Assembly: GCF_007860175.1 (NCBI RefSeq)
Contig: NZ_SJPX01000006.1
Location: 188,074-252,073 of the forward strand
DNA: 64,000 nucleotides
Direction of reading: 5' to 3'
Source: Rubripirellula reticaptiva
GTDB lineage: Bacteria; Planctomycetota; Planctomycetia; Pirellulales; Pirellulaceae
Position 1 is the stretch's first letter. The number at the start of each line of letters is the position of its first letter. Made by a program: the position numbers and the translations under genes. Of the stretch, positions 16,894-24,965 are shown in pieces. The notes under the pieces were generated by a model, which saw nothing but the letters and a program-made list of their open reading frames with translations, ran no database searches and was not told the origin of the DNA.

Positions 16894-17406
16894 TCAATCG
16901 TGGAACGCTTTCGATCCTCCGAGGTCTTGAGCTTCCAGAACATACTGGATTGCCGCAGTCAACGAATCTTCATCGTTGATGTGCCGAACGCTTCCTTTTC
17001 GCGTCCACCAATGTTCGCGAGTTGTTGCATCTTTTAATTGCCGCTTGTGGGCATCGTCTTTGAGTTTTCGCTTCCCATACGATTTCAATTGGTCTCTGAC
17101 TTGATCGCCGGCGTAATTCGGTGCTGACACAACGACATGGCAATGATTGGTGCGGCAGGAGACGGCGTGCAGTATCCAACTGCGAATTTCGCAGTGTTTG
17201 TAGATCACTCCTTCGACAATGTCTCGTTGTGACTGATCCAAAGTGACCGCAGTTTCAACCAACTGCTCGCGACACCAATCGGCAAGTAGTGGCTGCGCGA
17301 TCTGTTCGCCCTTGTGCCATTTGGTCCAACCTCGATCATCGCCCGGCATCCAAGTTCCATAGCAGGTCCACGTGATGAATAATGCAAGTGGTTCCTGAGA
17401 CATCAT
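16894..17406 (-). CDS. REP-associated tyrosine transposase (RAYT, IS200-like)
   Basis: 170 residues from the ATG at 17406. 'LALFITWTCYGTWMPGDDRGW' is the family's N-terminal strand; the metal-binding HUH motif is HCH at 88-90 (TNHCHVVV) and the likely catalytic tyrosine is Tyr110 in LKSYGKRKL. RAYTs nick and rejoin single-stranded DNA at REP palindromes. Here the gene lies exactly between two REP-like elements (16812-16880 and 17456-17529), the usual REP-RAYT arrangement. A longer frame reaching 17505 is rejected because it reads into the palindrome. Probably active or recently active, as all key residues are intact. Confidence 0.85.
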   Translation of the reverse strand: MMSQEPLALFITWTCYGTWMPGDDRGWTKWHKGEQIAQPLLADWCREQLVETAVTLDQSQRDIVEGVIYKHCEIRSWILHAVSCRTNHCHVVVSAPNYAGDQVRDQLKSYGKRKLKDDAHKRQLKDATTREHWWTRKGSVRHINDEDSLTAAIQYVLEAQDLGGSKAFHD

Positions 17407-17455
17407 GACACGTCGCTGGGATTCAGAGCCGACCGCTACCCGGTGATCCACATTG

Positions 17456-17529
17456 TAGCGGAATGGCCCAAGCTGTCCGGTGCCCCGGTTTGAGCGTCGT
17501 GACACCGGAGGGCTCGCGCCCTTCCGCTA
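17456..17529. repeat. REP-like palindrome pair, copy B (right of the RAYT gene)
   Basis: tagcggaatggcccaagctg (17456 on) and the inverse-type arm caccggagggctcgcgccct (17503-17529). More diverged than the other copies in its left arm. Together with copy A it brackets the transposase gene. Confidence 0.7.
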
Positions 17530-17541
17530 AATTGTCGAAGC

Positions 17542-17733
17542 TCAGTGCCGCTTCTGACTCTTCCAGGTGCCGCCGTATTGATAGTGCGGGTTGGCTGGCT
17601 TGACCTTTTCTAGGCAGGCCGGGCAGACGAAGATCCAGTCGCCGTCCTCTTCGATGCGAACTCGGTAGAGCACATCGTTCGTCTCGTTGCATCGTAAACA
17701 CGATTTGGTGCGAATGCGTTTGATCTTCGCCAC
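17542..17733 (-). CDS. Small zinc-ribbon-like protein
   Basis: 63 residues from GTG at 17733, which leaves a 4-base gap after the upstream stop; a longer frame from ATG 17778 overlaps that gene by 41 bases and is less likely. Two CxxC pairs (CLRC and CPAC), about 27 residues apart, suggest one zinc site; 'WIFVCPACLEKVK' follows. Function unknown. It is the last gene of a three-gene minus-strand operon with the DUF2805 protein. Confidence 0.6.
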   Translation of the reverse strand: MAKIKRIRTKSCLRCNETNDVLYRVRIEEDGDWIFVCPACLEKVKPANPHYQYGGTWKSQKRH

Positions 17734-17737
17734 TTCG

Positions 17738-18028
17738 CTAGCCTCGCTGCGATTTGGCTCGGAAACGGCGTGGTTCATCGCCAGCGTTGGTTTCGGCGAA
17801 CTTGGCCTCGTGCTTGGTCGTTCGCCCGTGCGTTCGCTTTCGCCACATTTTGAACGAGTTGGCCGTCATCTCTCGCCGCATTAGCTTGATCACATCGCCC
17901 GGCGTGAGGCCGAACTGGTCGCGGATCGCGTCGAAGCTGGTTCGATCTTCCCACGCCATCATGATGATGCGGTCGATCTGGCCTCGAGTGAGTTCGTCGC
18001 TGGATTCTTTGGGTTTGGGATCGGCCAT
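17738..18028 (-). CDS. DUF2805/TIGR03643 family protein
   Basis: 96 residues. 'DRIIMMAWEDRTSFDAI', 'QFGLTPGDVIKLMRREM' and 'FKMWRKRTHGRTTKH' are the family core, which looks like a helix-turn-helix fold with a basic tail. No function is established. Three bases separate it from the upstream gene stop and four from the zinc-ribbon gene. Confidence 0.8.
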   Translation of the reverse strand: MADPKPKESSDELTRGQIDRIIMMAWEDRTSFDAIRDQFGLTPGDVIKLMRREMTANSFKMWRKRTHGRTTKHEAKFAETNAGDEPRRFRAKSQRG

Positions 18029-18031
18029 GAT

Positions 18032-18367
18032 TCAGTTCGTTTTGAGTTTGCCTCGCCACTGGAGGCTTTCGTGGTTCCAACGAGCAAGTATTTCGGTGTC
18101 TCCGGCGAGCAGGGTTTCGGCCAATGCGATCACTTGGGTGAGTTTTTCGTTGTTCAATTGTTTGTAGGCGACAAGGCGTCGGTCGAGATGGTCGTACCAA
18201 CAGCCCTGAAACAATTGATCGAGGATGATTCGCATGAAGCAATGATCGTCCTTCACGATCCAACCGCCCAGCCTGGCCTTGGCAGGTAATTCCTTTCGGG
18301 TCAGTTCGAGATAGCGATCTTGAAGGTCGTAGCGATGCGGGTCGCCGATTTCATTTTCGATACTCAT
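18032..18367 (-). CDS. Conserved hypothetical protein, first gene of the DUF2805 operon
   Basis: 111 residues with no recognised domain. It is rich in Trp, Tyr and His ('DDHCFMRIILDQLFQGCWYDHLDRR', shown in part) and largely helical. Tight spacing to DUF2805 suggests a shared job. No signal peptide or membrane segment. Confidence 0.6.
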   Translation of the reverse strand: MSIENEIGDPHRYDLQDRYLELTRKELPAKARLGGWIVKDDHCFMRIILDQLFQGCWYDHLDRRLVAYKQLNNEKLTQVIALAETLLAGDTEILARWNHESLQWRGKLKTN

Positions 18368-18414
18368 GCAGGATCATTGTCATCGGTCAAATGATTGCCT
18401 CGCTATTCCACACT

Positions 18415-18437
18415 TCACCCTCCCGGGGAGAGGGTGA
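18415..18437. terminator. Hairpin between convergently arranged operon ends
   Basis: Perfect 8-bp stem tcaccctc (18415-18422) / gagggtga (18430-18437) with loop ccgggga. It stands between the glyoxalase-like gene and the start of the 18032-18367 gene, both on the minus strand. It may terminate the former; no strong U-run follows, so it could also be a dispersed palindromic repeat. Confidence 0.45.
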
Positions 18438-18485
18438 TAATTGTAAAGATGAAAGTTTAGCAGGCTGGCGGCTTCAGAAGCGTGT

Positions 18486-18884
18486 TCATGGCGTCGGGCC
18501 ACCCACGGGCGAACAGATTTCGACGAGGTATCCGTTGGCGTCCCGAAGGTAGGAGACGGTTTGCCCCCAAGGTTGTTTCGTCGGAGGTTTGGCGGCGGCA
18601 GCACCCGCTGCAATGGCCTTGTCAAAGGCGGATTGCACATCGTCAGTGACCAAAGCCAATTCGACGCTTGGGGCATCCCCGTCCGAGGTCGTCTTTCGGT
18701 AAGCAAACCCGTGCGAGTCGGCGAGTTCTTCCGATGCAAACGCCAAAACCGTCTCTCCGGTTTCCATTTCTGCGTAGTCGCCACCTTCATGTGTGAAGCG
18801 ACACTCCAAGCCAAACGCCGCTTCATAAAACGCGACCGCTTCGTCGACTTTCGGCACGTACAAAATGATGTATCCAAGTTTCAT
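18486..18884 (-). CDS. VOC/glyoxalase family protein
   Basis: 132 residues with the duplicated beta-alpha-beta-beta-beta pattern: 'YIILYVPKVDEAVAFYEAAFGL' in the first half, 'VELALVTDDVQSAFDKAIAAG' in the second, and a metal-ligand-type Glu in 'DANGYLVEICSP'. Members include glyoxalase I, dioxygenases and resistance proteins; the substrate is not inferable. Monocistronic as far as can be seen. Confidence 0.8.
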   Translation of the reverse strand: MKLGYIILYVPKVDEAVAFYEAAFGLECRFTHEGGDYAEMETGETVLAFASEELADSHGFAYRKTTSDGDAPSVELALVTDDVQSAFDKAIAAGAAAAKPPTKQPWGQTVSYLRDANGYLVEICSPVGGPTP

Positions 18885-18977
18885 TTGTCTTTCGTCCGTT
18901 GATTGCTCTGAAAGGGGGTTCGTCTCGTCTCAAACGCACTGCACCAATCTTTATCCATTTGGTCGTGTGCGATGTGG

Positions 18978-19460
18978 TCACACGCTCTCTACGTTTGCTT
19001 CCTTGGGGATCAAGAAACCGAGATGGTGGCCGGCGTGCATCCACATGAATTGCTGCCAGTCTTCGACTTTCAATTCATTCAGGAAGGGATATTTTTCGAT
19101 CGGTCCCTGAAACGCGTGTGCTCGTTCGATCGTTGCGATGCAGGCGTCGATAATCGCATCGTCGTCGTCGGCTCCATCGGACTTCGGTTTCAATCGATCC
19201 ATGGTTGGACCGCTCGACATTTTGCGAGTTTTTAACATGCGGTTGAAAATCCATTTGATAATTGTCGCTCGCAAAATCCACGGCAGCCGAAAGCCAAATC
19301 CGTCCATGCCGCCCGACATCGTCGCCGTCAGGTGCTCGCAAACCTGGGTGAGGTTCCAGTTTTTCGTTCGAGAGTATCCGCCCGACCTCAGACGTTGAAT
19401 CTCCGCAACGACTTCATCGGACGTGTGAAAGTCGAGCGAGCGTTTGGCTGAAGCGGCCAT
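18978..19460 (-). CDS. DUF1569 (DinB-like fold) protein
   Basis: 160 residues from the ATG at 19460; an upstream ATG at 19499 would add a hydrophobic 13-residue leader and cannot be excluded. The family pattern is clear: 'NWNLTQVCEHLTATMSGGMDGF' near the start and 'WQQFMWMHAGHHLGFL' at the end, with His residues placed like the metal ligands of DinB-type bundles. Function unknown. A second DUF1569 gene lies at 39625-40083. Confidence 0.78.
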   Translation of the reverse strand: MAASAKRSLDFHTSDEVVAEIQRLRSGGYSRTKNWNLTQVCEHLTATMSGGMDGFGFRLPWILRATIIKWIFNRMLKTRKMSSGPTMDRLKPKSDGADDDDAIIDACIATIERAHAFQGPIEKYPFLNELKVEDWQQFMWMHAGHHLGFLIPKEANVESV

Positions 19461-19600
19461 GAAACAGAGTCCAAGGAGGAGAGCGAAGTGCGGCATCACA
19501 TTTCCAACACCCTACACTCAGTCTATGATGACCACGACGACGTGACTATTGCATCGGGTGCCGAGCCTCCTGGTGGTTAATCCTGTTGCCGGCGTGATGA

Positions 19601-20428
19601 TCACGTGCTGGGAATCTTCAAGCGTCCTTCCATCACCGTCACGGCGGTGCCCGAAAGCTTGACGTGGTCATAGGCGATTTCGCAGTGGACAGTTCCGCCT
19701 CGTCGCGAAGCCTGGTAGCCGACCAGTGAAGTCTTCTGCAACTTAGTTGCCCAATACGGCGCGAGGCAACAATGGGCTGACCCGGTGACGGGGTCTTCGT
19801 TGATGCCGCAGCGAGGCGCAAAGAACCGCGAAACAAATTCGACGCCGTCGCGGTCGCTCGGTGCCGTGATCATCACTCCGCGAGTTTCGATTCTTGCGAG
19901 CTTGTTAAAGTCAGGGCTAGCCGACTCGACTGTGTTGGCATCATTGCAAACGACCACCAAGTCGAACTTTGTTTGCAGCACTTCACCCGATTCTACCGCA
20001 AGTGCCGAAAGCAGAAGCTTTGCCAACGCGGGATCGACATCATTGCTTGCCGGCGTCGAAGGAAAATTGAGCGTGATTCGTTCGCCTGAGCAAACGCACG
20101 GCAGTTCACCGCTTCGAGTTTGAAAGCGGATCGGTTCGTTGGGATTGACTCTTTCCTGTTCGAGCAATGTGTGAGCCGCAGCCAGAGTCGCGTGTCCGCA
20201 CAGATCCACTTCGGTCGCCGGTGTAAACCAACGCAAGTGAAACGAATTGGGTTCATTCGCCGGGACCAGGAACGAGGTCTCTGACAAGTTCATTTCAGCA
20301 GCGACGTTTTGCAGCCACTCGTCGTCGGGATAGCGTTCGAGGACGCAAACCGCCGCCGGGTTACCGGTGAATGGCCGATCTGCGAACGCGTCGACTTGCC
20401 AGATGGGAACATTTTGCGGCGTAGTCAT
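19601..20428 (-). CDS. PhzF-family isomerase/epimerase
   Basis: 275 residues. The ATG at 20428 overlaps the OsmC stop by four bases (ATGA), which decides the start over one at 20476. The active-site glutamate is in 'NLSETSFLV'; 'VDLCGHATLAAAHTLL' and 'DPVTGSAHCCLAPYW' are the two domain signatures. Relatives of PhzF are often small-molecule isomerases with no link to phenazines, and no phenazine genes are present here, so the substrate is open. Translationally coupled to the OsmC gene. Confidence 0.85.
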   Translation of the reverse strand: MTTPQNVPIWQVDAFADRPFTGNPAAVCVLERYPDDEWLQNVAAEMNLSETSFLVPANEPNSFHLRWFTPATEVDLCGHATLAAAHTLLEQERVNPNEPIRFQTRSGELPCVCSGERITLNFPSTPASNDVDPALAKLLLSALAVESGEVLQTKFDLVVVCNDANTVESASPDFNKLARIETRGVMITAPSDRDGVEFVSRFFAPRCGINEDPVTGSAHCCLAPYWATKLQKTSLVGYQASRRGGTVHCEIAYDHVKLSGTAVTVMEGRLKIPST

Positions 20429-20880
20429 TCGATCTCGATTCGGATTTGGGTTTTCACAGAATTGGCGATGAAACATTCTTCATGAGCCTGGTCATGCAAC
20501 CGACGCAGTTCAGCCGACTCCGGTTCGCGGTCGCCACCCCACTTCACTACCGGGCGAAGGGTAACAACTGCGATGAATGATTTACCCGCGTCGTTTTCTC
20601 GCATCTCTCCCGCCGCTTCGTCGATGTACTCTTCGACGACGAAGCCCGCTTTGGCGGCAATGGATAGAAACCACAACATGTGACAACTCGATAGCGACGC
20701 GACGAAGGCTTCTTCGGGGTCAACGGCACTCGCATCCGACATCGGGACCGGAACAATATCGGGTGACGAGGATGCCGCGATGGTCAAACCACCGTCAAAA
20801 CTCCACGTGTGGCGTCGACTGTAGCTTTGCTTCGCAAAGTCATCCGCGGCGTTTGACCAGGATATGGTGGCAACAATCAT
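20425..20880 (-). CDS. OsmC/Ohr-family peroxiredoxin
   Basis: 151 residues. The two redox cysteines of the family are visible in 'SLSSCHMLWF' and 'HEECFIANSV'. OsmC/Ohr proteins reduce organic hydroperoxides in the cytoplasm using thiols. It is the first gene of a two-gene operon with the PhzF-like gene. Confidence 0.85.
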   Translation of the reverse strand: MIVATISWSNAADDFAKQSYSRRHTWSFDGGLTIAASSSPDIVPVPMSDASAVDPEEAFVASLSSCHMLWFLSIAAKAGFVVEEYIDEAAGEMRENDAGKSFIAVVTLRPVVKWGGDREPESAELRRLHDQAHEECFIANSVKTQIRIEIE

Positions 20881-20977
20881 TTGAAATGAAACTCATCCTG
20901 CTGAGTGGGCTCGGGAATGGTTGTTCGATCATCTAAACTGCGGTCTTTCAATTTATGGGCCGACGATTTGAAACGCC

Positions 20978-21451
20978 ATGAGTGACTATCCCTACAACTT
21001 TGACGCCACAATTGTCACCTATGAGTTTGGCAAGATGAACAGTTCGGTCGTGTATGTACCGGACGGGGTCACGTCGCGATTAACATTCGGAAAGTCGAAG
21101 CGTTTGCGAATCGACGGCGAAATCGCTGGCATTCGGATCGAGGCGGCGTTGTTGCCGACGCGGGGCAAGTGGTGCTTGATGGTGTCGAAAAAGCTTCAAA
21201 AGCTGATCGGTGTCACGGTGGGCGATCATGTGTCGATCGCGTTTGAGGTCGCTGATCAGGACGCGATCACAGTTCCGATGGAGTTGCAGTACGCGTTGGA
21301 AGCGAACGATGCGGCTCGCGATGTGTGGGACAGTTGGACCGCCGGCAAGCGTCGCAGTTTTTGTTACCGAGTCAGTAACGCGAAAATGATCGAAACTCGT
21401 GAACGCCGGGTCGAAGAAGTCATTGACACGCTAATGGAGCACACCAAGTGA
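20978..21451 (+). CDS. DUF1905/YdeI-like protein
   Basis: 157 residues. The N-terminal DUF1905 beta-barrel (about 1-100) ends in '[19 protein letters not shown]'; the C-terminal YdeI-type helical segment is seen in '[20 protein letters not shown]'. YdeI-like proteins have been linked to peptide and bacteriocin resistance in enterobacteria, but the mechanism is unclear. The stop overlaps the next start by four bases (GTGA). Confidence 0.78.
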   Translation: MSDYPYNFDATIVTYEFGKMNSSVVYVPDGVTSRLTFGKSKRLRIDGEIAGIRIEAALLPTRGKWCLMVSKKLQKLIGVTVGDHVSIAFEVADQDAITVPMELQYALEANDAARDVWDSWTAGKRRSFCYRVSNAKMIETRERRVEEVIDTLMEHTK

Positions 21452-21795
21452 ACGAGTCGGGCATCATCACTTGGCAAGAGTTCCAAAACGTGGACCTGCG
21501 AGCGGGAACGGTCACATTAGCTGACGAATTCCCCGAAGCTCGCAATCCGGCGTACAAGATCACGGTCGATTTCGGCCCCGAGATTGGCCTTCGCCGCACG
21601 AGTGCTCAGATCACCGCGAACTACACGAAGGAGGAACTGATTGGTCGACAAGTCATCGGAGTGGTGAACTTTCCGCCGAAGCAGATCGGCCCGATGATGT
21701 CGGAGTTTCTAATCGTCGGATTCTATCGCGACGACGGATCGGTCATCCTGGCGGTTCCCGACAAGTCGATCCCCAATGGAGCCGAATTGGCGTGA
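21448..21795 (+). CDS. CsaA-like tRNA-binding-domain protein
   Basis: 115 residues from GTG at 21448, coupled to the upstream gene. The OB-fold of the CsaA/Trbp111 family is clear: '[20 protein letters not shown]', '[12 protein letters not shown]' and '[19 protein letters not shown]'. Members bind tRNA or act as export chaperones. The sequence 5' to the following four-helix gene begins right after its stop. Confidence 0.85.
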   Translation: MNESGIITWQEFQNVDLRAGTVTLADEFPEARNPAYKITVDFGPEIGLRRTSAQITANYTKEELIGRQVIGVVNFPPKQIGPMMSEFLIVGFYRDDGSVILAVPDKSIPNGAELA

Positions 21796-21814
21796 TGAAA
21801 GGTTGAACGAGGAA

Positions 21815-22206
21815 GGATGAAGGATGAGTGAAGAAAATAGCCAAGTTGATTTGAAGACTCGGACTCGGGAGTTTGCTTTGCGTGTGATTCGGTTGTACTC
21901 GTCGTTGCCGAAGACGACCGAGGCGCAAGTGATGGGTAAGCAGGTTTTGCGGAGTGGCACATCGGTCGGGGCTCACTACCGTGAAGGAACGCGTGCTCGG
22001 TCCAATGCCGAGTTCATCAGCAAGGTTGAAGGCGGGCTACAAGAATTGGAAGAAACGCAATACTGGTTTGAATGGCTCGTCCAGTCCGGTGTCGTCAGCG
22101 AAGAACGCCTGGGACCACTCACGGAAGAAGCCAACGAGCTGACCGCGATCCTTGTCACTTGTGCCAAGAACGCACGACAACGCAAGTCCTAACTCATCCT
22201 TCATCC
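21815..22206. repeat. Inverted-repeat-bounded four-helix-bundle element, copy 2
   Basis: Arm ggatgaaggatgagt (21815-21829) recurs exactly in inverse orientation at 22192-22206. The left arm runs into the first codons of the four-helix gene and the right arm starts at its stop codon, so the arms hug the gene. The arm sequence differs from copy 1 but has the same purine-rich GAAGGATGAAGGATG style. Confidence 0.7.
21824..22192 (+). CDS. Four-helix-bundle protein (S23/IVP family), copy 2
   Basis: 122 residues with the same signature as copy 1: 'LRSGTSVGAHYREGTRARS' and 'EFISKVEGGLQELEETQYWFE'. The two proteins are clearly homologous but only moderately similar, so they are separate arrivals rather than a recent duplication. 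It lies between the CsaA-like gene and a convergent SDR gene, with no retroelement genes near. Family members are basic RNA- or DNA-binding pentamers; the role of free-standing copies is unknown. Confidence 0.85.
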   Translation: MSEENSQVDLKTRTREFALRVIRLYSSLPKTTEAQVMGKQVLRSGTSVGAHYREGTRARSNAEFISKVEGGLQELEETQYWFEWLVQSGVVSEERLGPLTEEANELTAILVTCAKNARQRKS

Positions 22207-22225
22207 CTCCGCCTTCATACTTCCA

Positions 22226-23173
22226 TCACGTCGACCAGCTTGGTGACGTCTTCTGTTCGGAAAGCGTCCAGAGCTTGGCGGCTGCTTCTCGATCCAGGGC
22301 GCATTCATCCAATTGGCATTCGCCAATGGGGCCGACTGTCTGGGCTCTTTTGGTCGGACCGTAAAGTCTTTCCGGTTCCACGGTTTCCTCCGTTGCACAC
22401 ATCACTTCAGGCCAGGAACCTTTTTCGGCGGATTGTGCGATCACTCGTGAGAGTATCGACCAGACGATTTTGTTGAAGGTGCTTGCCGTGTCCTTTAGCA
22501 AGTTGGTGCGCGACGCGCCGGGGTGGCAGACCTGGACGGTGACGTTCTTTCCGGCAGCTTCAACGCGGCGCTGCAATTCGTAGGCGAACATCATCTGGGC
22601 GAGTTTGCTTTGGGCGTAGGAATTCCAGGCGGTGTAGTTGTTGTCAAAATTGAGGTCTTCGAACTGGATTCTCTTCAGCCCCATTTTGTAGGCGTTGCTG
22701 CCGACAACGACGATCCGCCCCGAGGACTCTGCGATCCGATCGAACAACAGTCCGCAGAGTAGGAAATGACCAAAGTGGTTCACGCCAAGCTGGCTTTCAA
22801 AGCCGTCGACGGTGATCTCTTGTTTGGCAACCTGCGCGATGGCGGCGTTGCAGACAAGAGCGTCGATGCGGGGAACTTTCTTCAAGACGTCCGCCGCAGC
22901 TTCTCGTACGGAATCCAACTCCGCCAGGTCCATCCGCACGAACGTCACGTCAGCATCGCTGCCGAATTCCTGCTTCAGCTTCGCCATGGCGGCAGTAAAC
23001 TTGTCGGCGCTACGATTCAGCATCACCACGCTTGCGCCTTTGGACAGGAACACTCGCGTCGCTTCAAATCCCGCGCCATTGTTGGCACCGGTGATGAGAT
23101 ACGTTTTGCCGGCCAGGGAGCCGATCCGCTCCGGCGTCCAGCCCTTCGGTCCAAAGTTTCTCTTGGTGGTCAT
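22226..23173 (-). CDS. Short-chain dehydrogenase/reductase, protochlorophyllide-reductase-like
   Basis: 315 residues. Cofactor motif TGANNGAG near 28-35, 'NHFGHFLL', and catalytic YAQSK. The length and the 'CHPGASRTNLL' segment match the retinol-dehydrogenase/light-dependent protochlorophyllide reductase-like SDR group; the substrate is unknown. The ATG at 23173 is preferred because the longer frame (to 23284) is REP-like DNA. It is convergent with the four-helix gene. Confidence 0.82.
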   Translation of the reverse strand: MTTKRNFGPKGWTPERIGSLAGKTYLITGANNGAGFEATRVFLSKGASVVMLNRSADKFTAAMAKLKQEFGSDADVTFVRMDLAELDSVREAAADVLKKVPRIDALVCNAAIAQVAKQEITVDGFESQLGVNHFGHFLLCGLLFDRIAESSGRIVVVGSNAYKMGLKRIQFEDLNFDNNYTAWNSYAQSKLAQMMFAYELQRRVEAAGKNVTVQVCHPGASRTNLLKDTASTFNKIVWSILSRVIAQSAEKGSWPEVMCATEETVEPERLYGPTKRAQTVGPIGECQLDECALDREAAAKLWTLSEQKTSPSWST

Positions 23174-23223
23174 GTTTATGCACCTTAGGAATCGTTCGGA
23201 AACAACTTCGGTATTTCTGACAT

Positions 23224-23280
23224 TAGCGGTTGGGCGCGAGCCCTCCGGTAACGCACCGGGCGGCTTGCGCCGCTCCGCTA
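23224..23280. repeat. REP-like palindrome, copy C
   Basis: tagcggttgggcgcgagccc and inverse arm accgggcggcttgcgccgct with only a few bases between, ending in ccgcta. It lies 50 bases upstream of the SDR start, so it is in that gene's 5' region rather than after a gene. Confidence 0.7.
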
Positions 23281-23381
23281 ACAAAGAATCTATTTCCGAA
23301 ACAATCCTTAGTCAGGGACGACCAATTGATTAGTGTCGTGATGGTAGTGGTCGCCATCTAACCGACCGAACCACTGAAACT

Positions 23382-24368
23382 TTAGTTCTCGACGACGACT
23401 TTTCCCATCGCTTTTCCGCTCTCCAAGCGAGCGTACGCTTGCCCGACTTGTTCAAGCGTGAACTGCTCTTCATCCAATACAGGCTTGAGTCCGCCGGACT
23501 CGCAAATCTGAGCTAGGTCGCGGAGTATTTCTGCGTGTTGCTCCCGCCGGAAATTGTGCAGCATCGGAATCAGCATAAAAACAACGTGCAACGACAAGCC
23601 CTTGAAGTGAGCGGGAGTCAAATCTAGCTCGCACATTGACACGGTCGTGGCGACTTGACCGTTCAGCGCGGCCGCTTCAAAAGAGTTCGTCAGGTTTGCA
23701 CCGCCAACCGAGTCGAACACGACATCAAACCCCGCGCCGCCGGTGTGCTTGGCAACGTACTGCTCGACCGTTTCAGTTTTGTAGTTGATGCCAGTTGCAC
23801 CAAGTTGTTCGATCAGGGCAAGTTGTTTCTCGCCGCCACCGGTCGAGTAGACTTCGGCGCCCCAGTGTTTTGCCAGTTGCAACGCGACATGGCCAACTCC
23901 GCCAGAACCACCATGCACGAGAACTTTCTGGCCTTGTTGGATGCCGGCGCGTTTCAAGCCTTCGTAGGCCGTGATCGCGACCAGCGGCAATGCGGCGGCT
24001 TCTCGCATCGACAGGTTCTTCGCCTTGTGGGCAATCAAGTTGCTGTCGGCAACGATGTACTCGGCCAACGTGCCAGGCAGGTCAGCCAACCCGCCGGCAC
24101 AGCCATAGACTTCATCGCCAACTGAATAGTCTTTCACACCGTCGCCGACGGCCTCAACCGTTCCGGCGAAGTCCATCCCGAGAATGGCTGGCGTATCGGG
24201 CGACAAAGGTAAGTCCTTCCCCATGTTGCGAATCATCGTGTCGACCGTGTTCACGCTCGAAGCGGCGATCTTGACCAACACGTGGCCTGCCTTCACTTTG
24301 GGTTTCGCAATATCCGCAGCTTCAAAAGTCGCGTTTTCGCCATAGGCGTTGATGAGCATCGCTTTCAT
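23382..24368 (-). CDS. NADPH:quinone reductase-like zinc-independent alcohol dehydrogenase
   Basis: 328 residues of the medium-chain dehydrogenase family. N-terminal GroES-like domain with 'ASSVNTVDTMIRNMG'; Rossmann motif 'VLVHGGSGGVGHVALQLAK'; no structural-zinc cysteines, so quinone-reductase type. The ATG at 24368 is preferred: a promoter-like sequence at 24421-24448 would place the transcript start near 24414, which excludes the upstream ATG at 24416. Divergent from an HxlR regulator, a usual arrangement for electrophile or quinone stress control. Confidence 0.85.
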   Translation of the reverse strand: MKAMLINAYGENATFEAADIAKPKVKAGHVLVKIAASSVNTVDTMIRNMGKDLPLSPDTPAILGMDFAGTVEAVGDGVKDYSVGDEVYGCAGGLADLPGTLAEYIVADSNLIAHKAKNLSMREAAALPLVAITAYEGLKRAGIQQGQKVLVHGGSGGVGHVALQLAKHWGAEVYSTGGGEKQLALIEQLGATGINYKTETVEQYVAKHTGGAGFDVVFDSVGGANLTNSFEAAALNGQVATTVSMCELDLTPAHFKGLSLHVVFMLIPMLHNFRREQHAEILRDLAQICESGGLKPVLDEEQFTLEQVGQAYARLESGKAMGKVVVEN

Positions 24369-24420
24369 CTTGTTTTCCCTGTCTGCTTGAAACTGTTTGT
24401 CTTTGGCCGTCTCCATGCAC

Positions 24421-24453
24421 ATAATACGAGTACGACTGCAACGAACAAGTACG
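24421..24453 (-). promoter_or_regulatory. Candidate promoter and HxlR operator of the quinone reductase
   Basis: On the minus strand TTGTTC (24448-24443) and TATTAT (24426-24421), 16 bases apart, look like -35 and -10 boxes. The hexamer agtacg occurs at 24429-24434 and 24448-24453, overlapping the spacer and the -35 box. HxlR-type regulators often bind paired sites over the divergent promoter. Assignment is by eye only. Confidence 0.35.
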
Positions 24454-24478
24454 CACATTTCGGACACGTAGGCACAAA

Positions 24479-24850
24479 ATGGATACCAAGAACAAGCCCC
24501 GGCACACCAGTTACGTGCTGCCCGCCTGTCCCGTTGAAGCGACGTTGGAGCTGATTGGTGGCAAGTGGAAAGGGATCGTACTCTTCTATTTGCTCGACGG
24601 CCGGCTTCGTTTCAGTGAACTCAAGCGGAAGATCGGTTGTGTCACACAGCGAATGCTAACCAAGCAGCTTCGCGAACTCGAAGCCAGCGGTTTGGTGAAC
24701 CGAATCGTCTACGCCGAAGTGCCGCCGCGAGTTGAATACGAACTCACCGAAGAAGGCAAGTCGCTCAAGCCCGTGTTAAAGGCACTCAAGAAATGGGGTG
24801 AAGAGCACGCGATGGATTTGATCGCTGCACGTGAACAAGTAAGTGAATGA
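24479..24850 (+). CDS. HxlR-family transcriptional regulator
   Basis: 123 residues, winged helix: '[20 protein letters not shown]', '[20 protein letters not shown]' and '[17 protein letters not shown]'. The single Cys in '[10 protein letters not shown]' occupies the position used as redox or electrophile sensor in YodB/HypR-like members. Divergent from the quinone reductase gene (110 bases between starts), which it probably represses. Confidence 0.88.
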   Translation: MDTKNKPRHTSYVLPACPVEATLELIGGKWKGIVLFYLLDGRLRFSELKRKIGCVTQRMLTKQLRELEASGLVNRIVYAEVPPRVEYELTEEGKSLKPVLKALKKWGEEHAMDLIAAREQVSE

Positions 24851-24965
24851 TTTGGAGAGTTGATGACAATTTTGCGACTCTTTCATCCCGATGATTCGCC
24901 GTCCGTTTGGCAAATTCTCGAGCCCGTTTTTCGGGCGGGCGAGACGTATCCGTATTCGCCGAACA

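Noticed and set aside
17407-17505. Longer start for the RAYT gene
   Set aside because: The added residues are translated REP-like palindrome; the family normally starts near the 'LALFITWTCYGTW' strand.
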